From: Mycobacterium pinniadriaticum
Lineage (GTDB): Bacteria > Actinomycetota > Actinomycetes > Mycobacteriales > Mycobacteriaceae
DNA length: 64,000 nucleotides
Direction of reading: 5' to 3'
Assembly: GCF_026242045.1 (NCBI RefSeq)
Contig: NZ_JAPJDO010000024.1
Coordinates: 30,286 to 94,285, forward strand
The position numbers were made by a program, and so were the translations under genes. The first letter of the stretch is position 1. Each line of letters opens with the position of its first letter. The notes under the pieces were generated by a model. It was not told the origin of the DNA and searched no databases. It was given only the letters and a program-made list of their open reading frames with translations. Positions 1 to 8,816 of the stretch are shown piece by piece.

Positions 1-521
1 GCTCGTGCCCGGTCGCGATGCCCCAGACCACCGTCGCGTAGTTCCAGCGCAGCCACTCGGGATCGTCGGCGTCGTAGGGCAGGCCGTCGGGGCGCACTCC
101 CTTGATGGTGTGGTGCATGGCGCGCACCGTCTGCGCCACCCGCTCGGCGGTCTCGGTGGACCCGTACGCCGTCCCGATGAAGAACGCCACCGAGTGGGCC
201 AGCCGCACCTGGGAACCCTTGAGGTCCAGCCGGCCGGTGGAGTTGCCGTCGTCATCGTGTTCGACGACCCGCGAGTGGTCGGAGCCCATCGGAGAAGATA
301 CTGGGGTCGAACCGCTCGATGAAGGCGGCGCACTGCAACCCGAAGATCAGTGCCGAGGTGTGCGAGTGCACGTGCCAGACGGCGCTGCCGGGACCGAACC
401 AGCCGGGATCGCCCGCTGGCGCATCGAATTCCAGGCCACGGAGGAACTGTCCGCGGATGTTCCGGTCGAAATCGGATCGCACCTTGCGCTCGAGAAGTTG
501 GTGCGGCAGCAGCAGTTTCAT
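1..521 (-). pseudogene. DUF2236 / MpaB-like oxygenase, frameshifted and cut by window edge
   Basis: Two overlapping minus-strand reading frames together resemble a DUF2236 (rubber-oxygenase/MpaB catalytic domain) protein. The first runs from ATG at 521 to a stop at 252 and carries the N-terminal part (MKLLLPHQLLERKVRSDFDR, later WHVHSHTSALIFGLQ). The second frame, offset by one base, is open from about 310 to the left edge and carries the continuation (QVRLAHSVAFFIGTAYGSTE, then a DDPEWLRWNYATVVWG segment) typical of this family's helices. The switch is needed between about 280 and 310, where one base is extra or two are missing. A genuine frameshift mutation or a sequencing error would look the same. 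Divergently placed TetR gene at 615 is a likely regulator. The family assignment is from motif memory; substrate unknown. Confidence 0.6.
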
Positions 522-614
522 CTCGGCTGGCTCCTTTCCCGGTGGCGAACCATCTGGTCACACCCGTAACCAAAATAGCACGGCGCCGGCATCAGGCGGG
601 TATATCCTCGGCCC

Positions 615-1211
615 ATGCCGAGTGCGACCCGATGGGCCGGGGTGTCCGCCGCCGATCGCCAGGCCGAACGACGGGCGCTGCTGGTTCGCGCCGCTCTCGG
701 GTTGTTCGGCGACGGCGGGGAAGGCGCGGTGTCCGTGCGGTCGGTGTGCCGAGCCGCCGAGTTGAACACCCGGTACTTCTACGAGAGCTTCACCGACACC
801 GACGAACTGCTGGGCGCGGTCTACGACGAGGTGGCCGGAGAACTCGGAGCCGTCCTGACCGCGGCGATGGCCAGTGCACACGACGATCGGTCACGGCTGC
901 GGTCCGGCATCCGCGCCGTCCTCGACTTCAGCTCGGCCGACCCGCGCCGCGGAAAGATCTTGTTCACCGAGGCGCGCACCAACCCGGTGCTGGCCGCGCG
1001 ACGCACCCTGGCCCAGGACCACCTACGCGAGCTCGTCCTCGACGAGCAGCGTCGGACCGTACCTGAATCCGACCGGGTGGCAACCGAAGTCGGCGCCGCG
1101 ATGTATGCGGGGGCGATGGCCGAGCTCGCCCAGCAGTGGCTGGCCGGCACCCTAGGGGACGACGTCGACGCCGTCGTCACCCACGCCGTTCGGCTGCTGC
1201 TGCCGAACTGA
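615..1211 (+). CDS. TetR-family transcriptional regulator
   Basis: 198-residue DNA-binding repressor of TetR type. Residues about 15-60 form the helix-turn-helix domain (RRALLVRAALGLFGDGG, then VSVRSVCRAAELNTRYFYES and the usual F-x-D-x-D-E-L-L after it). The rest is an all-helical ligand and dimer domain with no recognised ligand signature. The gene is divergent from the DUF2236 gene that starts at 521, separated by 93 bases, the classical arrangement for a TetR repressor and its target. Start ATG 615 is taken because translation from it begins a compact N-terminal arm before the helix-turn-helix. Ligand and regulon cannot be read from sequence. Confidence 0.85.
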   Translation: MPSATRWAGVSAADRQAERRALLVRAALGLFGDGGEGAVSVRSVCRAAELNTRYFYESFTDTDELLGAVYDEVAGELGAVLTAAMASAHDDRSRLRSGIRAVLDFSSADPRRGKILFTEARTNPVLAARRTLAQDHLRELVLDEQRRTVPESDRVATEVGAAMYAGAMAELAQQWLAGTLGDDVDAVVTHAVRLLLPN

Positions 1212-1328
1212 GCCCCGGTCCGTCCCCAAGAGCGCGATCCAGGCCGGCCCGGCGCCGAAGATGGCTGGTTGGCCTGGCCGCGCCCGCGCAATAAGCTGAT
1301 CAGCGACCCGATCGAGGAGCATGAGCCG

Positions 1329-2000
1329 ATGAACCCAGACGACGATCCCGAGAAACGGATTCAGGAACTCGAGCGCCCGTTGACCGAGATGGCTCACACG
1401 AGCGAACTGGGGACCCCCGGATCTCAAAGCGGCTGGCCGCAACCGCCCCCCGCCCCACCCGGCTACTACGGTCCGCCGATGCCGCCGCCGATGCCATCTT
1501 CGTCGCCCGGCCTCCGCATCGGCTGGATTGTGCTGGCGCTGATGGTCGTTGGGCTGATCGTCGGCGGCGGCGCGATCCTGGCCACGTCGATGTTCGCCGC
1601 CAACCGCTCCTCGACCGGCGGCCCGGCGGTCTCCGGTGGAGGCGACACGTTCACCACGCCGAGCCGGCCCAGCACCCGAACGCCGACCCCGTCGGCGCCG
1701 TCCAACTCGGCGGCCACGGTGGTGCCCCCGCCGCCGGGCGGCAGCCTCAGCGTCGCCGGCATCAACGAGAACAAACGGATCACCTGCGACGACAGCGTGG
1801 TCACCATCAGCGGCGTGGACAACACCGTGGTCATCACCGGGCACTGCAGACTGGTTCAGGTGTCCGGCATGGACAACGTGGTGACCGTCGACATCGCCGA
1901 CGCCATCGAAGCCTCCGGCATGGACAACAAGGTCACCTATCGGGGCGGCTCGCCGAAGATCGGCAAGTCCGGCTTCGGGAACACCGTCGAGGCGGGCTGA
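1329..2000 (+). CDS. DUF3060 membrane-anchored protein
   Basis: 223-residue protein of the mycobacterial DUF3060 type, function unknown. It starts with MNPDDDPEKRIQELERPL, a short helical signature shared by related mycobacterial proteins, followed by a Pro/Gly-rich stretch (about residues 35-60), one transmembrane segment (about 65-90: IGWIVLALMVVGLIVGGGAI), a Thr/Ser/Pro linker, and a C-terminal beta-rich domain with repeated G-x-D-N-x-V turns (GVDNTVVITG, GMDNVVTVDI, GMDNKVTYRG). Topology suggests a cytoplasmic N-terminus and an exported beta-helix-like domain. ATG 1329 is preferred over upstream starts because GAGGAG lies 8 bases before it and the DPEKRIQELE motif follows directly. It ends 3 bases before the convergent ligase gene. 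Confidence 0.75.
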   Translation: MNPDDDPEKRIQELERPLTEMAHTSELGTPGSQSGWPQPPPAPPGYYGPPMPPPMPSSSPGLRIGWIVLALMVVGLIVGGGAILATSMFAANRSSTGGPAVSGGGDTFTTPSRPSTRTPTPSAPSNSAATVVPPPPGGSLSVAGINENKRITCDDSVVTISGVDNTVVITGHCRLVQVSGMDNVVTVDIADAIEASGMDNKVTYRGGSPKIGKSGFGNTVEAG

Positions 2001-2003
2001 CCT

Positions 2004-3365
2004 CTAACGCAACGGGACGAAGCGGGTCAACTTGCCGGTCGCCCGGCGACGCGGCAATTGCTCGACCACCGCGACGCTGATCGTCGGATGCCGAAGACCG
2101 TAGCGCCGCATAGCGGTCGCCAGAGCGCGGGACAGTGCCACCGGATCGGGTTGGCCGACGACAAGGATCTCCGCGCCGGTCGTGGTCTGGGTGACCTGGT
2201 ACTCGGTGACCTGCGAGTCGGTGCCCAGTACATGGCGAAAAGCACTGGCCGGCACGGTGATCCCAGTATAGGTGAAGTCGTCGTCGCGGCGCCCCGTGAC
2301 GTCGGCGACTCGAGCGAACGCACTCCCGCACGGGCACCGCCCCGGCAGGAAGGTGATCTCGTCGCCCAGGTCGTAGCGGATGAAGGGGAAGGTCCGGTTG
2401 GCCAGTCCGGTGGCCAGCGTGCGGGCGGCCGGTTCATCGGGGGCCACCGGCATACCGTCGCCATCGACTCGTTCGAGGATCACCTCGTCCTCGCAGACGT
2501 GCAGGCCATCGTCGTACCCGCAGCCGACAGCCTGAACACCGATCTCGGTTGAGCCCCATAGGTTATGGATGGTCGCACCCCAGGCCTGGCCGATGGCGAC
2601 GCGATCTTCTGGCAACAACGGCTCGGAATTCGTGCTGACCCGGCGTGGCCGGATCGCCAGTTCGCCGGCCAGCGTCGCACGGGCAAGCCGGCCGATCACC
2701 GTCGCATATCCGGCAATATGTGTCGGCGCCACCGCCGCCACCTCGGCCAGCACCCGGTCGAATGGCGCGCCCGCCTCGATCACCGTCGTCCGCATCCCGT
2801 CGCGGGTCGGCACGTCGAACAGCGGCGTACTGGCGTGTGGGGGCACGGCCGCGGTGAGAACCGCCAACCGGCTTTCCCCGGCAACCGGGTCGTGAAGCTC
2901 GTCGCGGGCCTGCATCCGCCACGCGAGGCAGGCGGCACTGATGAAGAACGGCCAATCCCAGACGTAGACGCCGCGCACGCCGCTGGACCCGCCCGAACTG
3001 AAAACCTGCTGATTGTGCTCGGTGTACGAAAACCATTGTTGCTCGGCCAGAATACGCTCGGCACGGGCCCGGTTCAGGTCGGGCACGGTGATCACCGCAT
3101 CCCATTCGTTCTGCGCCTGCTGCTTGGTCATCACCGGCACGGCGGCCAGTTCAGCTGATGCGGGGTCCAGGCCGGCCAGTCGCGCGGCGTGAAACGGCGA
3201 GCGCTCTCGGGCATAGGCCAGCAATGCCCGCAACCGATTGCCACTATGGCGTTCGATCTGCGCACGCGACCACTCCAGGCGACCCAGATGGTCCTCGAGC
3301 GCCGCCGAGACCGCCGCCAGGTGGGCCGCGCGGATGCGGCCGTATTCGGCACGTGGGTCCGGCAT
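2004..3365 (-). CDS. PaaK-like adenylate-forming ligase
   Basis: 453-residue member of the phenylacetate-CoA ligase/coenzyme F390 synthetase-like branch of adenylating enzymes. Visible motifs are the phosphate-binding loop SSGGSSGVRGVYVWD, the acyl-adenylate motif NLWGSTEIGVQA, the RYDLGDEITFLPGRCPCGS segment typical of PaaK-type enzymes with a Cys pair, and a C-terminal ATGKLTRFVPLR lysine motif. It would activate a carboxylic acid with ATP and possibly pass it to CoA; the acid is unknown. Start ATG 3365 removes a basic, low-complexity extension and puts the protein 17 bases after the upstream cupin gene, so the two are probably cotranscribed. Confidence 0.75.
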   Translation of the reverse strand: MPDPRAEYGRIRAAHLAAVSAALEDHLGRLEWSRAQIERHSGNRLRALLAYARERSPFHAARLAGLDPASAELAAVPVMTKQQAQNEWDAVITVPDLNRARAERILAEQQWFSYTEHNQQVFSSGGSSGVRGVYVWDWPFFISAACLAWRMQARDELHDPVAGESRLAVLTAAVPPHASTPLFDVPTRDGMRTTVIEAGAPFDRVLAEVAAVAPTHIAGYATVIGRLARATLAGELAIRPRRVSTNSEPLLPEDRVAIGQAWGATIHNLWGSTEIGVQAVGCGYDDGLHVCEDEVILERVDGDGMPVAPDEPAARTLATGLANRTFPFIRYDLGDEITFLPGRCPCGSAFARVADVTGRRDDDFTYTGITVPASAFRHVLGTDSQVTEYQVTQTTTGAEILVVGQPDPVALSRALATAMRRYGLRHPTISVAVVEQLPRRRATGKLTRFVPLR

Positions 3366-3382
3366 CTGTCGGGGATCCGGTC

Positions 3383-3832
3383 CTAGTTCGCGCAGGCGTC
3401 GGGCGCGTCGCCGCGAACCGGTGCGTCGACGGGAAGGGTATAGGTGATCACCACCCGGGCCGCCGATCCCGATTCGTTGCCGACCCGGTGGGGCATACCA
3501 GCGGGGATGTACACCGCCTGGCCGGCGCCGTAGGTGACCGGATCGCACGCGGTGGCGGTCTGCACCGCCACGGAGCCGCCGGTGATCACCGACAGCTCGG
3601 CGCCCGGATGGGTGTGCCAGCCGCTGGCCGCGCCGGGTTGCATATCGAGACCCTGCACGACGAGCGTCGTGGGCCCGTCGGTGGCGATCGACACCGGCGC
3701 CTCGGTGCTGCCCTCCGCGATGTCGGTGCGCACGGCATCACCGCTGGGAGGTGTCGCGCCGGTCGTCGGCACAGGCACTACCGCGCACAGCGCGGAGGCG
3801 ATCCCCGCGACGGTCAACCCTCGGACGATCAT
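3383..3832 (-). CDS. secreted cupin-domain protein
   Basis: 149-residue exported cupin. Residues 1-23 form a signal peptide (MIVRGLTVAGIASALCAVVP) without a lipobox Cys. The single cupin fold shows the metal-binding motif G-W-H-T-H-P-G-A-E-L and the second motif with P-A-G-M-P-H-R-V-G-N, so it probably binds one divalent metal. Start ATG 3832 has a strong GAGGAGG-type ribosome site just upstream. It is the first gene of a likely two-gene transcript with the PaaK-like ligase. Enzyme activity or ligand is not predictable. Confidence 0.75.
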   Translation of the reverse strand: MIVRGLTVAGIASALCAVVPVPTTGATPPSGDAVRTDIAEGSTEAPVSIATDGPTTLVVQGLDMQPGAASGWHTHPGAELSVITGGSVAVQTATACDPVTYGAGQAVYIPAGMPHRVGNESGSAARVVITYTLPVDAPVRGDAPDACAN

Positions 3833-3966
3833 GGCACTCCTCCTCGTCGATCGTTGCGCCTCAGCCTGGCCCACATCGGGTCGAAGCGTGCGCGAAATCG
3901 AGCACACGGCCCTACATCGCGTTAGCGTGAACCACACCCCAACAATCGAGAAATGGGAGGAAACGC

Positions 3967-5439
3967 ATGGCAACCAGATGGTTACGGCGAATTATTTCTC
4001 GACAACGAATCGGCCGGACGGCCGTCACCGTAGCGGTGGCCGCGCTCATGGCAGTGCTCGCCGCCGGGTTGATCACCCCGGCCCGGGCATCGGCCGACGG
4101 CGAGAACTACCTGATTGCCACGGATATCACCTTCGCGCCGTTCGAATTCCAGGACAAGAATGGCCAATTCGTCGGCATCGACATCGACCTCATCAATGAG
4201 ATCGCCAAGAACCAGAACTTTTCGGTGACCATAAAGCCGCTCGGATTCGACGCGGCACTGCAGGCCGTTCAGGCCAACCAGGCCGACGGCGTGATCGCCG
4301 GGATGTCGATCACCGACGAGCGCAAGAAGGTGTTCGACTTCTCCGACCCCTATTTCGAGTCCGGCGTGCAGATGGCGGTGCTGGCGACCAACGACGACAT
4401 CACCTCCTATGACGATCTGCGGGGCAAACGGGTCGCGGTGAAGAACGGCACCGAAGGGGCCACGTTCGCCGAGTCCATCAAGGACAAGTACGGCTTCACC
4501 ACGGTCTACTTCGCTGATTCCGCCTCGATGTACGACGAGGTCCGCACCGGCAACTCCGCCGCGATCTTCGACGACTACCCGGTGCTGCTGTACGGCATTG
4601 CACAGGGCAACGGGTTCAAGACGGTCGGGCCCAAGCAGCAGGGCTCCAGTTACGGCTTCGCGGTCAACAAGGGGCACAATGCCGAACTGCTCACGAAGTT
4701 CAACGACGGCCTGAACAACTTGCGGGAATCCGGACGTTACGACGAGATCATCAACAGCTATCTGGGCAAGGGCGCCGCCGAAACGGACAATTCGTTCTTC
4801 GGGCTGTTGAAGAGCACCTTCCCGATTCTGATGGAAGGCCTCAGGATGACCCTCATCCTGACGGTCGTCTCGATCGCGATCGCGCTGGTGCTCGGCATCG
4901 TGTTCGGACTCCTGCGTGTTTCGCGGGCGATCTGGCTGCGGGCGATCGGCACCACCTATGTCGACATCTTCCGCGGCACACCATTGCTGGTGCAGGCCTT
5001 CTTCATCTATTTCGGCATCCCGGCCGCGCTGGGCTTTCAGATGTCGGCGCTGACAGCCGGCATCATCACGCTGTCGCTGAACGCCGGCGCATACATGACC
5101 GAGATCGTCCGTGGCGGTATCCAGTCGGTCGACAAGGGTCAGATGGAGGCGGCCCGGAGCCTGGGCATCGGCTATCTGCCGACGATGCGCAAAGTCATTC
5201 TGCCGCAGGCGATCCGCACGATGATCCCGTCCTATATCAACCAATTCGTGATCACGTTGAAGGACACCTCGATCCTGTCGGTGATCGGCATTGCGGAGCT
5301 GACTCAGACCGGGCGCATCATCATCGCCCGCAACTTCCAGTCGTTCAACATGTGGCTGATCATCGGGATCATCTACTTCATCGTCATCATGGCGCTGACC
5401 AAGCTCTCGGACTACCTCGAGAAAAGGATCGTGAAATGA
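3967..5439 (+). CDS. polar amino-acid ABC importer, fused binding protein and permease
   Basis: 490-residue fusion of a type 3 solute-binding protein with an inner-membrane permease, as in GlnP-type importers. Residues 1-44 are a signal segment ending ARASADGENY; residues about 45-270 form the ligand-binding domain (FAPFEFQDKNGQFVGIDIDL, DGVIAGMSITDERKKVFDFS); residues about 275-488 are the permease with five or so membrane spans and the ATPase-contact loop EAARSLGIGYLPTMRKVILP. Substrate is probably glutamine, glutamate or a related polar amino acid. GGGAGGAAACGC gives the ribosome site before ATG 3967. The ATPase gene starts within its stop codon, so both are translationally coupled. Confidence 0.88.
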   Translation: MATRWLRRIISRQRIGRTAVTVAVAALMAVLAAGLITPARASADGENYLIATDITFAPFEFQDKNGQFVGIDIDLINEIAKNQNFSVTIKPLGFDAALQAVQANQADGVIAGMSITDERKKVFDFSDPYFESGVQMAVLATNDDITSYDDLRGKRVAVKNGTEGATFAESIKDKYGFTTVYFADSASMYDEVRTGNSAAIFDDYPVLLYGIAQGNGFKTVGPKQQGSSYGFAVNKGHNAELLTKFNDGLNNLRESGRYDEIINSYLGKGAAETDNSFFGLLKSTFPILMEGLRMTLILTVVSIAIALVLGIVFGLLRVSRAIWLRAIGTTYVDIFRGTPLLVQAFFIYFGIPAALGFQMSALTAGIITLSLNAGAYMTEIVRGGIQSVDKGQMEAARSLGIGYLPTMRKVILPQAIRTMIPSYINQFVITLKDTSILSVIGIAELTQTGRIIIARNFQSFNMWLIIGIIYFIVIMALTKLSDYLEKRIVK

Positions 5440-6203
5440 CCGAGCCCGCTACCGAATCCACCGGGCCCGCGGGGACCGTCAAGATCCAGATCGACGGACT
5501 CAAGAAGGCGTTCGGCAGTCTCGTCGTCCTCGACGGCATCACCACCGACATCAAGGAAGGCGAGGTGGTCTGTGTCATCGGGCCGTCGGGCTCCGGGAAG
5601 TCGACGTTCCTGCGGTGCCTGAACAAACTGGAGGACATCACCGCGGGCAAGGTGGTCATCGATCAGTTCGACCTGACCGACCCCAAGGTCGACCTGGACA
5701 AGGTCCGCCAGCACATCGGCATGGTATTCCAGCATTTCAATCTCTTCCCGCACATGACGGTGCTGCAGAACGTCACGCTGGCTCCGCTGATGACCAAGAA
5801 GATGGACAAGGCCGCAGCGGAGAAGAAGGCGATGGAGCTGCTCGGCCAGGTGGGGCTGGCGGAGAAGGCGAACGTGAAGCCGTCCACCTTGTCCGGTGGA
5901 CAGAAACAGCGCGTGGCGATCGCCCGGGCATTGTGCATGGGTCCCTCGATCATGCTGTTCGACGAGGCCACCAGTGCACTGGATCCCGAGATGGTCGGCG
6001 ATGTGCTGCAGGTACTCCGCGATCTCGCCGAGGGCGGCATGACGATGGTGGTGGTCACCCATGAGATGGGTTTCGCCAGGGAGGTGTCCTCGCGGGTGAT
6101 CTTCATGGCCGACGGCAACATCGTGGAGGACGACACCCCCGACGAGGTGTTCGGCAACCCCAAGAGCGAACGGTTGCAGGAGTTCCTGTCGAAGGTGCTC
6201 TGA
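5436..6203 (+). CDS. polar amino-acid ABC transporter ATPase
   Basis: 255-residue ATPase of the GlnQ type that powers the fused importer encoded just before. It has Walker A GPSGSGKST, Q-loop in GMVFQHFNLFPHMTV, signature LSGGQKQRVAIARAL, Walker B IMLFDEATSALDPE and the switch His in VVVTHEMGFA. Start ATG 5436 overlaps the stop codon of the upstream gene by four bases, which excludes the longer frame that begins at 5352. Its stop is directly adjacent to the stop of the convergent ectoine hydroxylase gene. Residues 1-15 are a short acidic lead absent from many homologues. Confidence 0.92.
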   Translation: MTEPATESTGPAGTVKIQIDGLKKAFGSLVVLDGITTDIKEGEVVCVIGPSGSGKSTFLRCLNKLEDITAGKVVIDQFDLTDPKVDLDKVRQHIGMVFQHFNLFPHMTVLQNVTLAPLMTKKMDKAAAEKKAMELLGQVGLAEKANVKPSTLSGGQKQRVAIARALCMGPSIMLFDEATSALDPEMVGDVLQVLRDLAEGGMTMVVVTHEMGFAREVSSRVIFMADGNIVEDDTPDEVFGNPKSERLQEFLSKVL

Positions 6204-7106
6204 CTACGACGCCGCCGCCTGCATGCTGTACGGCTGGGCGGTACGAGCGGCGAGGTACTCCGGCCGGGGCTCCGCGGCGGCGAAGGGTTCGCACAGCTTG
6301 TTGACCACCGAATTGAACACCAGGAAGATGTTCGACCGCGGATAGGGCGTGATGTTGGACCCCGATCCGTGCATGATGTTGCAGTCGAACCACAGACCGG
6401 TCCCGGGCGGGCCGGTGATCTGGGCGATGCCGTGCCGGGCGGCCGCCGCCGTCAACGTGTCGTGATCGGGTACACCGATCTCCTGCCGGATCAACGAGGA
6501 GTCGTAGTTGCGCTCCGGGGTGGCGCCGACGCACGGATAGAACGTCTTGTGCGTTCCGGGCATGACCATCAAAGAACCGTTGTAGGCGAAGTTCTCGGTG
6601 AGGGCGATCGAGCACGACACCGCCCGCATGGCGGGCATGCCATCCTCGGCGTGCCACGTCTCGAAGTCGGAGTGCCAATAGAACCCGCTGCCGATGAAGC
6701 CCGGCATGACATTGATCCGCGCCTGATGCAGGTAGACGTCGCTGCCCAGCAACTGGCGGGCCACCGGCAACACCGTATCCAGGCCGATGATCTCGGCGAT
6801 CACGTCGCTGAACACGTGCGGCTCGAACACCGAACGAAGACTCCCCTGCCGTTCGCGAACAATGCGGGGGTCGTCGTCGCCCGCCTGACGAGAAATCCGG
6901 TCGAGTTCCTCGGCCACCGGCGTCAACCAGTTCTGTCCCAGGGTCTGAGGGCGGAGCAGGTACCCGTCGGTCGCTACTGCGCGCAGGTCCGCGTCGCACA
7001 GCGGACCATCGGCCTCCTGCCCCCACACCGTGGGTTCCATCCGTGCGATCGGGGCCATCGCCCGGTCCAGCCGCGTGGGATAGTTGTCGAGCGTTCTAGC
7101 GGTCAT
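6204..7106 (-). CDS. ectD: ectoine 5-hydroxylase
   Basis: 300-residue Fe(II)/2-oxoglutarate dioxygenase that hydroxylates ectoine to 5-hydroxyectoine in the cytoplasm. The iron ligands appear as H-S-D in GFYWHSDFETWHAEDGMP and a distal His in CNIMHGSGSNITP; the EctD signature segment before the H-x-D is well conserved. Length matches the family. ATG 7106 shares four bases (ATGA) with the ectC stop, deciding the start against the longer frame to 7184. It is the last gene of the ectABCD operon, and its presence means hydroxyectoine as well as ectoine can be made. Confidence 0.93.
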   Translation of the reverse strand: MTARTLDNYPTRLDRAMAPIARMEPTVWGQEADGPLCDADLRAVATDGYLLRPQTLGQNWLTPVAEELDRISRQAGDDDPRIVRERQGSLRSVFEPHVFSDVIAEIIGLDTVLPVARQLLGSDVYLHQARINVMPGFIGSGFYWHSDFETWHAEDGMPAMRAVSCSIALTENFAYNGSLMVMPGTHKTFYPCVGATPERNYDSSLIRQEIGVPDHDTLTAAAARHGIAQITGPPGTGLWFDCNIMHGSGSNITPYPRSNIFLVFNSVVNKLCEPFAAAEPRPEYLAARTAQPYSMQAAAS

Positions 7107-7495
7107 TTGACCAGCTCCGCGGGCGGATACGTGCCGGTCTCGTCGTGAATCTCCTTCCCCGTGACCGGCGGATTGAAGACACACATCATCCGGAGTTGGT
7201 CCTCACAGGTCACCCTGTGACGCTCGTGGCCATCCAGCAGATACATCGTGCCGGGACGCAGCGGATGCTCCTCGCCGGTCTCGTGGTTGGTCAGCGTTCC
7301 GCTGCCTTCGACCACCCACACCGCCTCGACGTGGTGACGGTAGTGGAATTCACTCACGGAGCCGGCATTGATGGTGGTCTCGTGGAAGGAGAATCCGACA
7401 CCGTCACCGGCCAGAATGATGCGTTTGGATCTCCAGTCCTTGGCCGATACATCGCGGTCGGTGCCGGTGATCTCATCGGTGGTTCGGACAATCAC
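7103..7495 (-). CDS. ectC: L-ectoine synthase
   Basis: 130-residue cupin-fold enzyme that cyclises N-gamma-acetyl-diaminobutyrate to ectoine. The start MIVRTTDEITGTDRDVSAKD and the motif SVSEFHYRHHVEAVWVVEGS are typical of EctC; length agrees with the family. GTG 7495 is chosen because it overlaps the ectB stop in a GTGA arrangement; the longer frame upstream is read-through of ectB in another phase. Stop overlaps the start of ectD. Translational coupling with both neighbours implies near-equal synthesis of the pathway enzymes. Confidence 0.95.
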   Translation of the reverse strand: MIVRTTDEITGTDRDVSAKDWRSKRIILAGDGVGFSFHETTINAGSVSEFHYRHHVEAVWVVEGSGTLTNHETGEEHPLRPGTMYLLDGHERHRVTCEDQLRMMCVFNPPVTGKEIHDETGTYPPAELVK

Positions 7496-8799
7496 TGGTG
7501 CACTCCTCGGTCTGAGGTTGTCACGGCGATGGACTCTGCGAGAATGTCCATGCCGTAGTTGATTTCGGACTCCGAGGTGGTCAGGGGCGGCAACAGCTTC
7601 ACCACCTCGTCGCTGGGTCCGCTGGTCTCGACCAGCAGGCCGCGATCGAAGGCCGCGCGGCACACCTCCGCGGCGGCGGGCGCATCCTCGAATTTCAAGC
7701 CCTGCGCCATCCCGCGTCCGCGCGCATCGATTCCCGGATAGGACGCCGCAACCGCCTCCAGCCGTTCACGCATCAGCCGACCCTTCGCGGCCGTCTGCGC
7801 GGCGAAAGCACCGTCGCGCCAATACCCTTCGAGGGCAGCGGCAGCGGTCACGAAGGCCGGGTTGTGACCGCGGAAGGTGCCGTTGTGTTCGCCAGGTGCC
7901 CATACATCGAGTTCACGACGGAACAGCGTGAGCGCCAACGGCAACCCGTATCCGCTGATCGACTTGGACAGGGTGACGATGTCGGGAGTGATGCCGGCTT
8001 CCTCGAAGCTGAAGAACGGGCCGGTCCGTCCGCAACCCATCTGGATATCGTCGACGATGAGCAGGATGTCGCGACGCTCGCACAGTTCGGCGAGCGCGCG
8101 CAGCCATTCCAGCCGGGCCACGTTGAGTCCGCCCTCGCCCTGCACGGTTTCCACGATCACCGCGGCGGGACGGTTGAGCCCCCCGCCGGAATCGTCGAGC
8201 ACCCGCTCGAACCAGTGGAAATCCTCGGTGACGCCGTCGAAGTAATTGTCGTAGGGCATCGGGGTCGCATGAACCAGCGGGATACCCGCACCGGCCCGCT
8301 TCATGGAATTTCCGGTGACTGACAGCGATCCCAGCGTCATCCCGTGGAACGCGTTGGTGAAGTTGATGACCGACTCGCGACCGGTCACCTTTCTGGCCAG
8401 CTTGAGCGCCGCCTCGACGGCGTTCGTACCGGTGGGGCCTGGGAATTGCACCTTGTAGTCCACACCCCGCGGAGCGAGGATCAACCGCTCGAAGGTCTCC
8501 AGAAAGGCGGTCTTCGCCTCGGTCGCCATGTCCAGCGAGTGCACGATCATGTCGCGGCCCAGGTAGTCGATCAGCGGCCGTTTGAGAATCGGATTGTTGT
8601 GCCCATAATTGAGCGCGCCTGCGCCGGCGAAGAAATCGAGATACCGACGCCCCGTGCTGTCGGTCAACCAGGACCCGCTGGCTCCGGCCATCACCACCGG
8701 CCAGCCGCGGCAGTAGCTCCGTACTTCGGATTCCACCGTGTCGTAGACCTCGGGTAAATCAGACTCGTTGAGAGAAGGCATCATTGCCTGGCTAGTCAT
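7492..8799 (-). CDS. ectB: L-2,4-diaminobutyrate transaminase
   Basis: 435-residue class III PLP aminotransferase, converting aspartate semialdehyde to diaminobutyrate with glutamate as amino donor, first step of ectoine synthesis. Visible are the glycine-rich cofactor loop PGPTGTNAVEAALKLARKVT, the cofactor Asp in DILLIVDDIQMGCGRTG and the Schiff-base Lys in VTLSKSISGYGLP. Start ATG 8799 follows ectA's stop after 17 bases. Acts in the cytoplasm; downstream gene ectC overlaps by four bases. Confidence 0.95.
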   Translation of the reverse strand: MTSQAMMPSLNESDLPEVYDTVESEVRSYCRGWPVVMAGASGSWLTDSTGRRYLDFFAGAGALNYGHNNPILKRPLIDYLGRDMIVHSLDMATEAKTAFLETFERLILAPRGVDYKVQFPGPTGTNAVEAALKLARKVTGRESVINFTNAFHGMTLGSLSVTGNSMKRAGAGIPLVHATPMPYDNYFDGVTEDFHWFERVLDDSGGGLNRPAAVIVETVQGEGGLNVARLEWLRALAELCERRDILLIVDDIQMGCGRTGPFFSFEEAGITPDIVTLSKSISGYGLPLALTLFRRELDVWAPGEHNGTFRGHNPAFVTAAAALEGYWRDGAFAAQTAAKGRLMRERLEAVAASYPGIDARGRGMAQGLKFEDAPAAAEVCRAAFDRGLLVETSGPSDEVVKLLPPLTTSESEINYGMDILAESIAVTTSDRGVHQ

Positions 8800-8816
8800 G
8801 TTTCCTTTCCGGTTTT

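Noticed and set aside
3982..5244. 420-codon open frame antisense to the ABC importer gene
   Set aside because: Composition is His/Asp/Gly/Arg-rich without domain structure; it is the third-position GC shadow of the clearly real importer.
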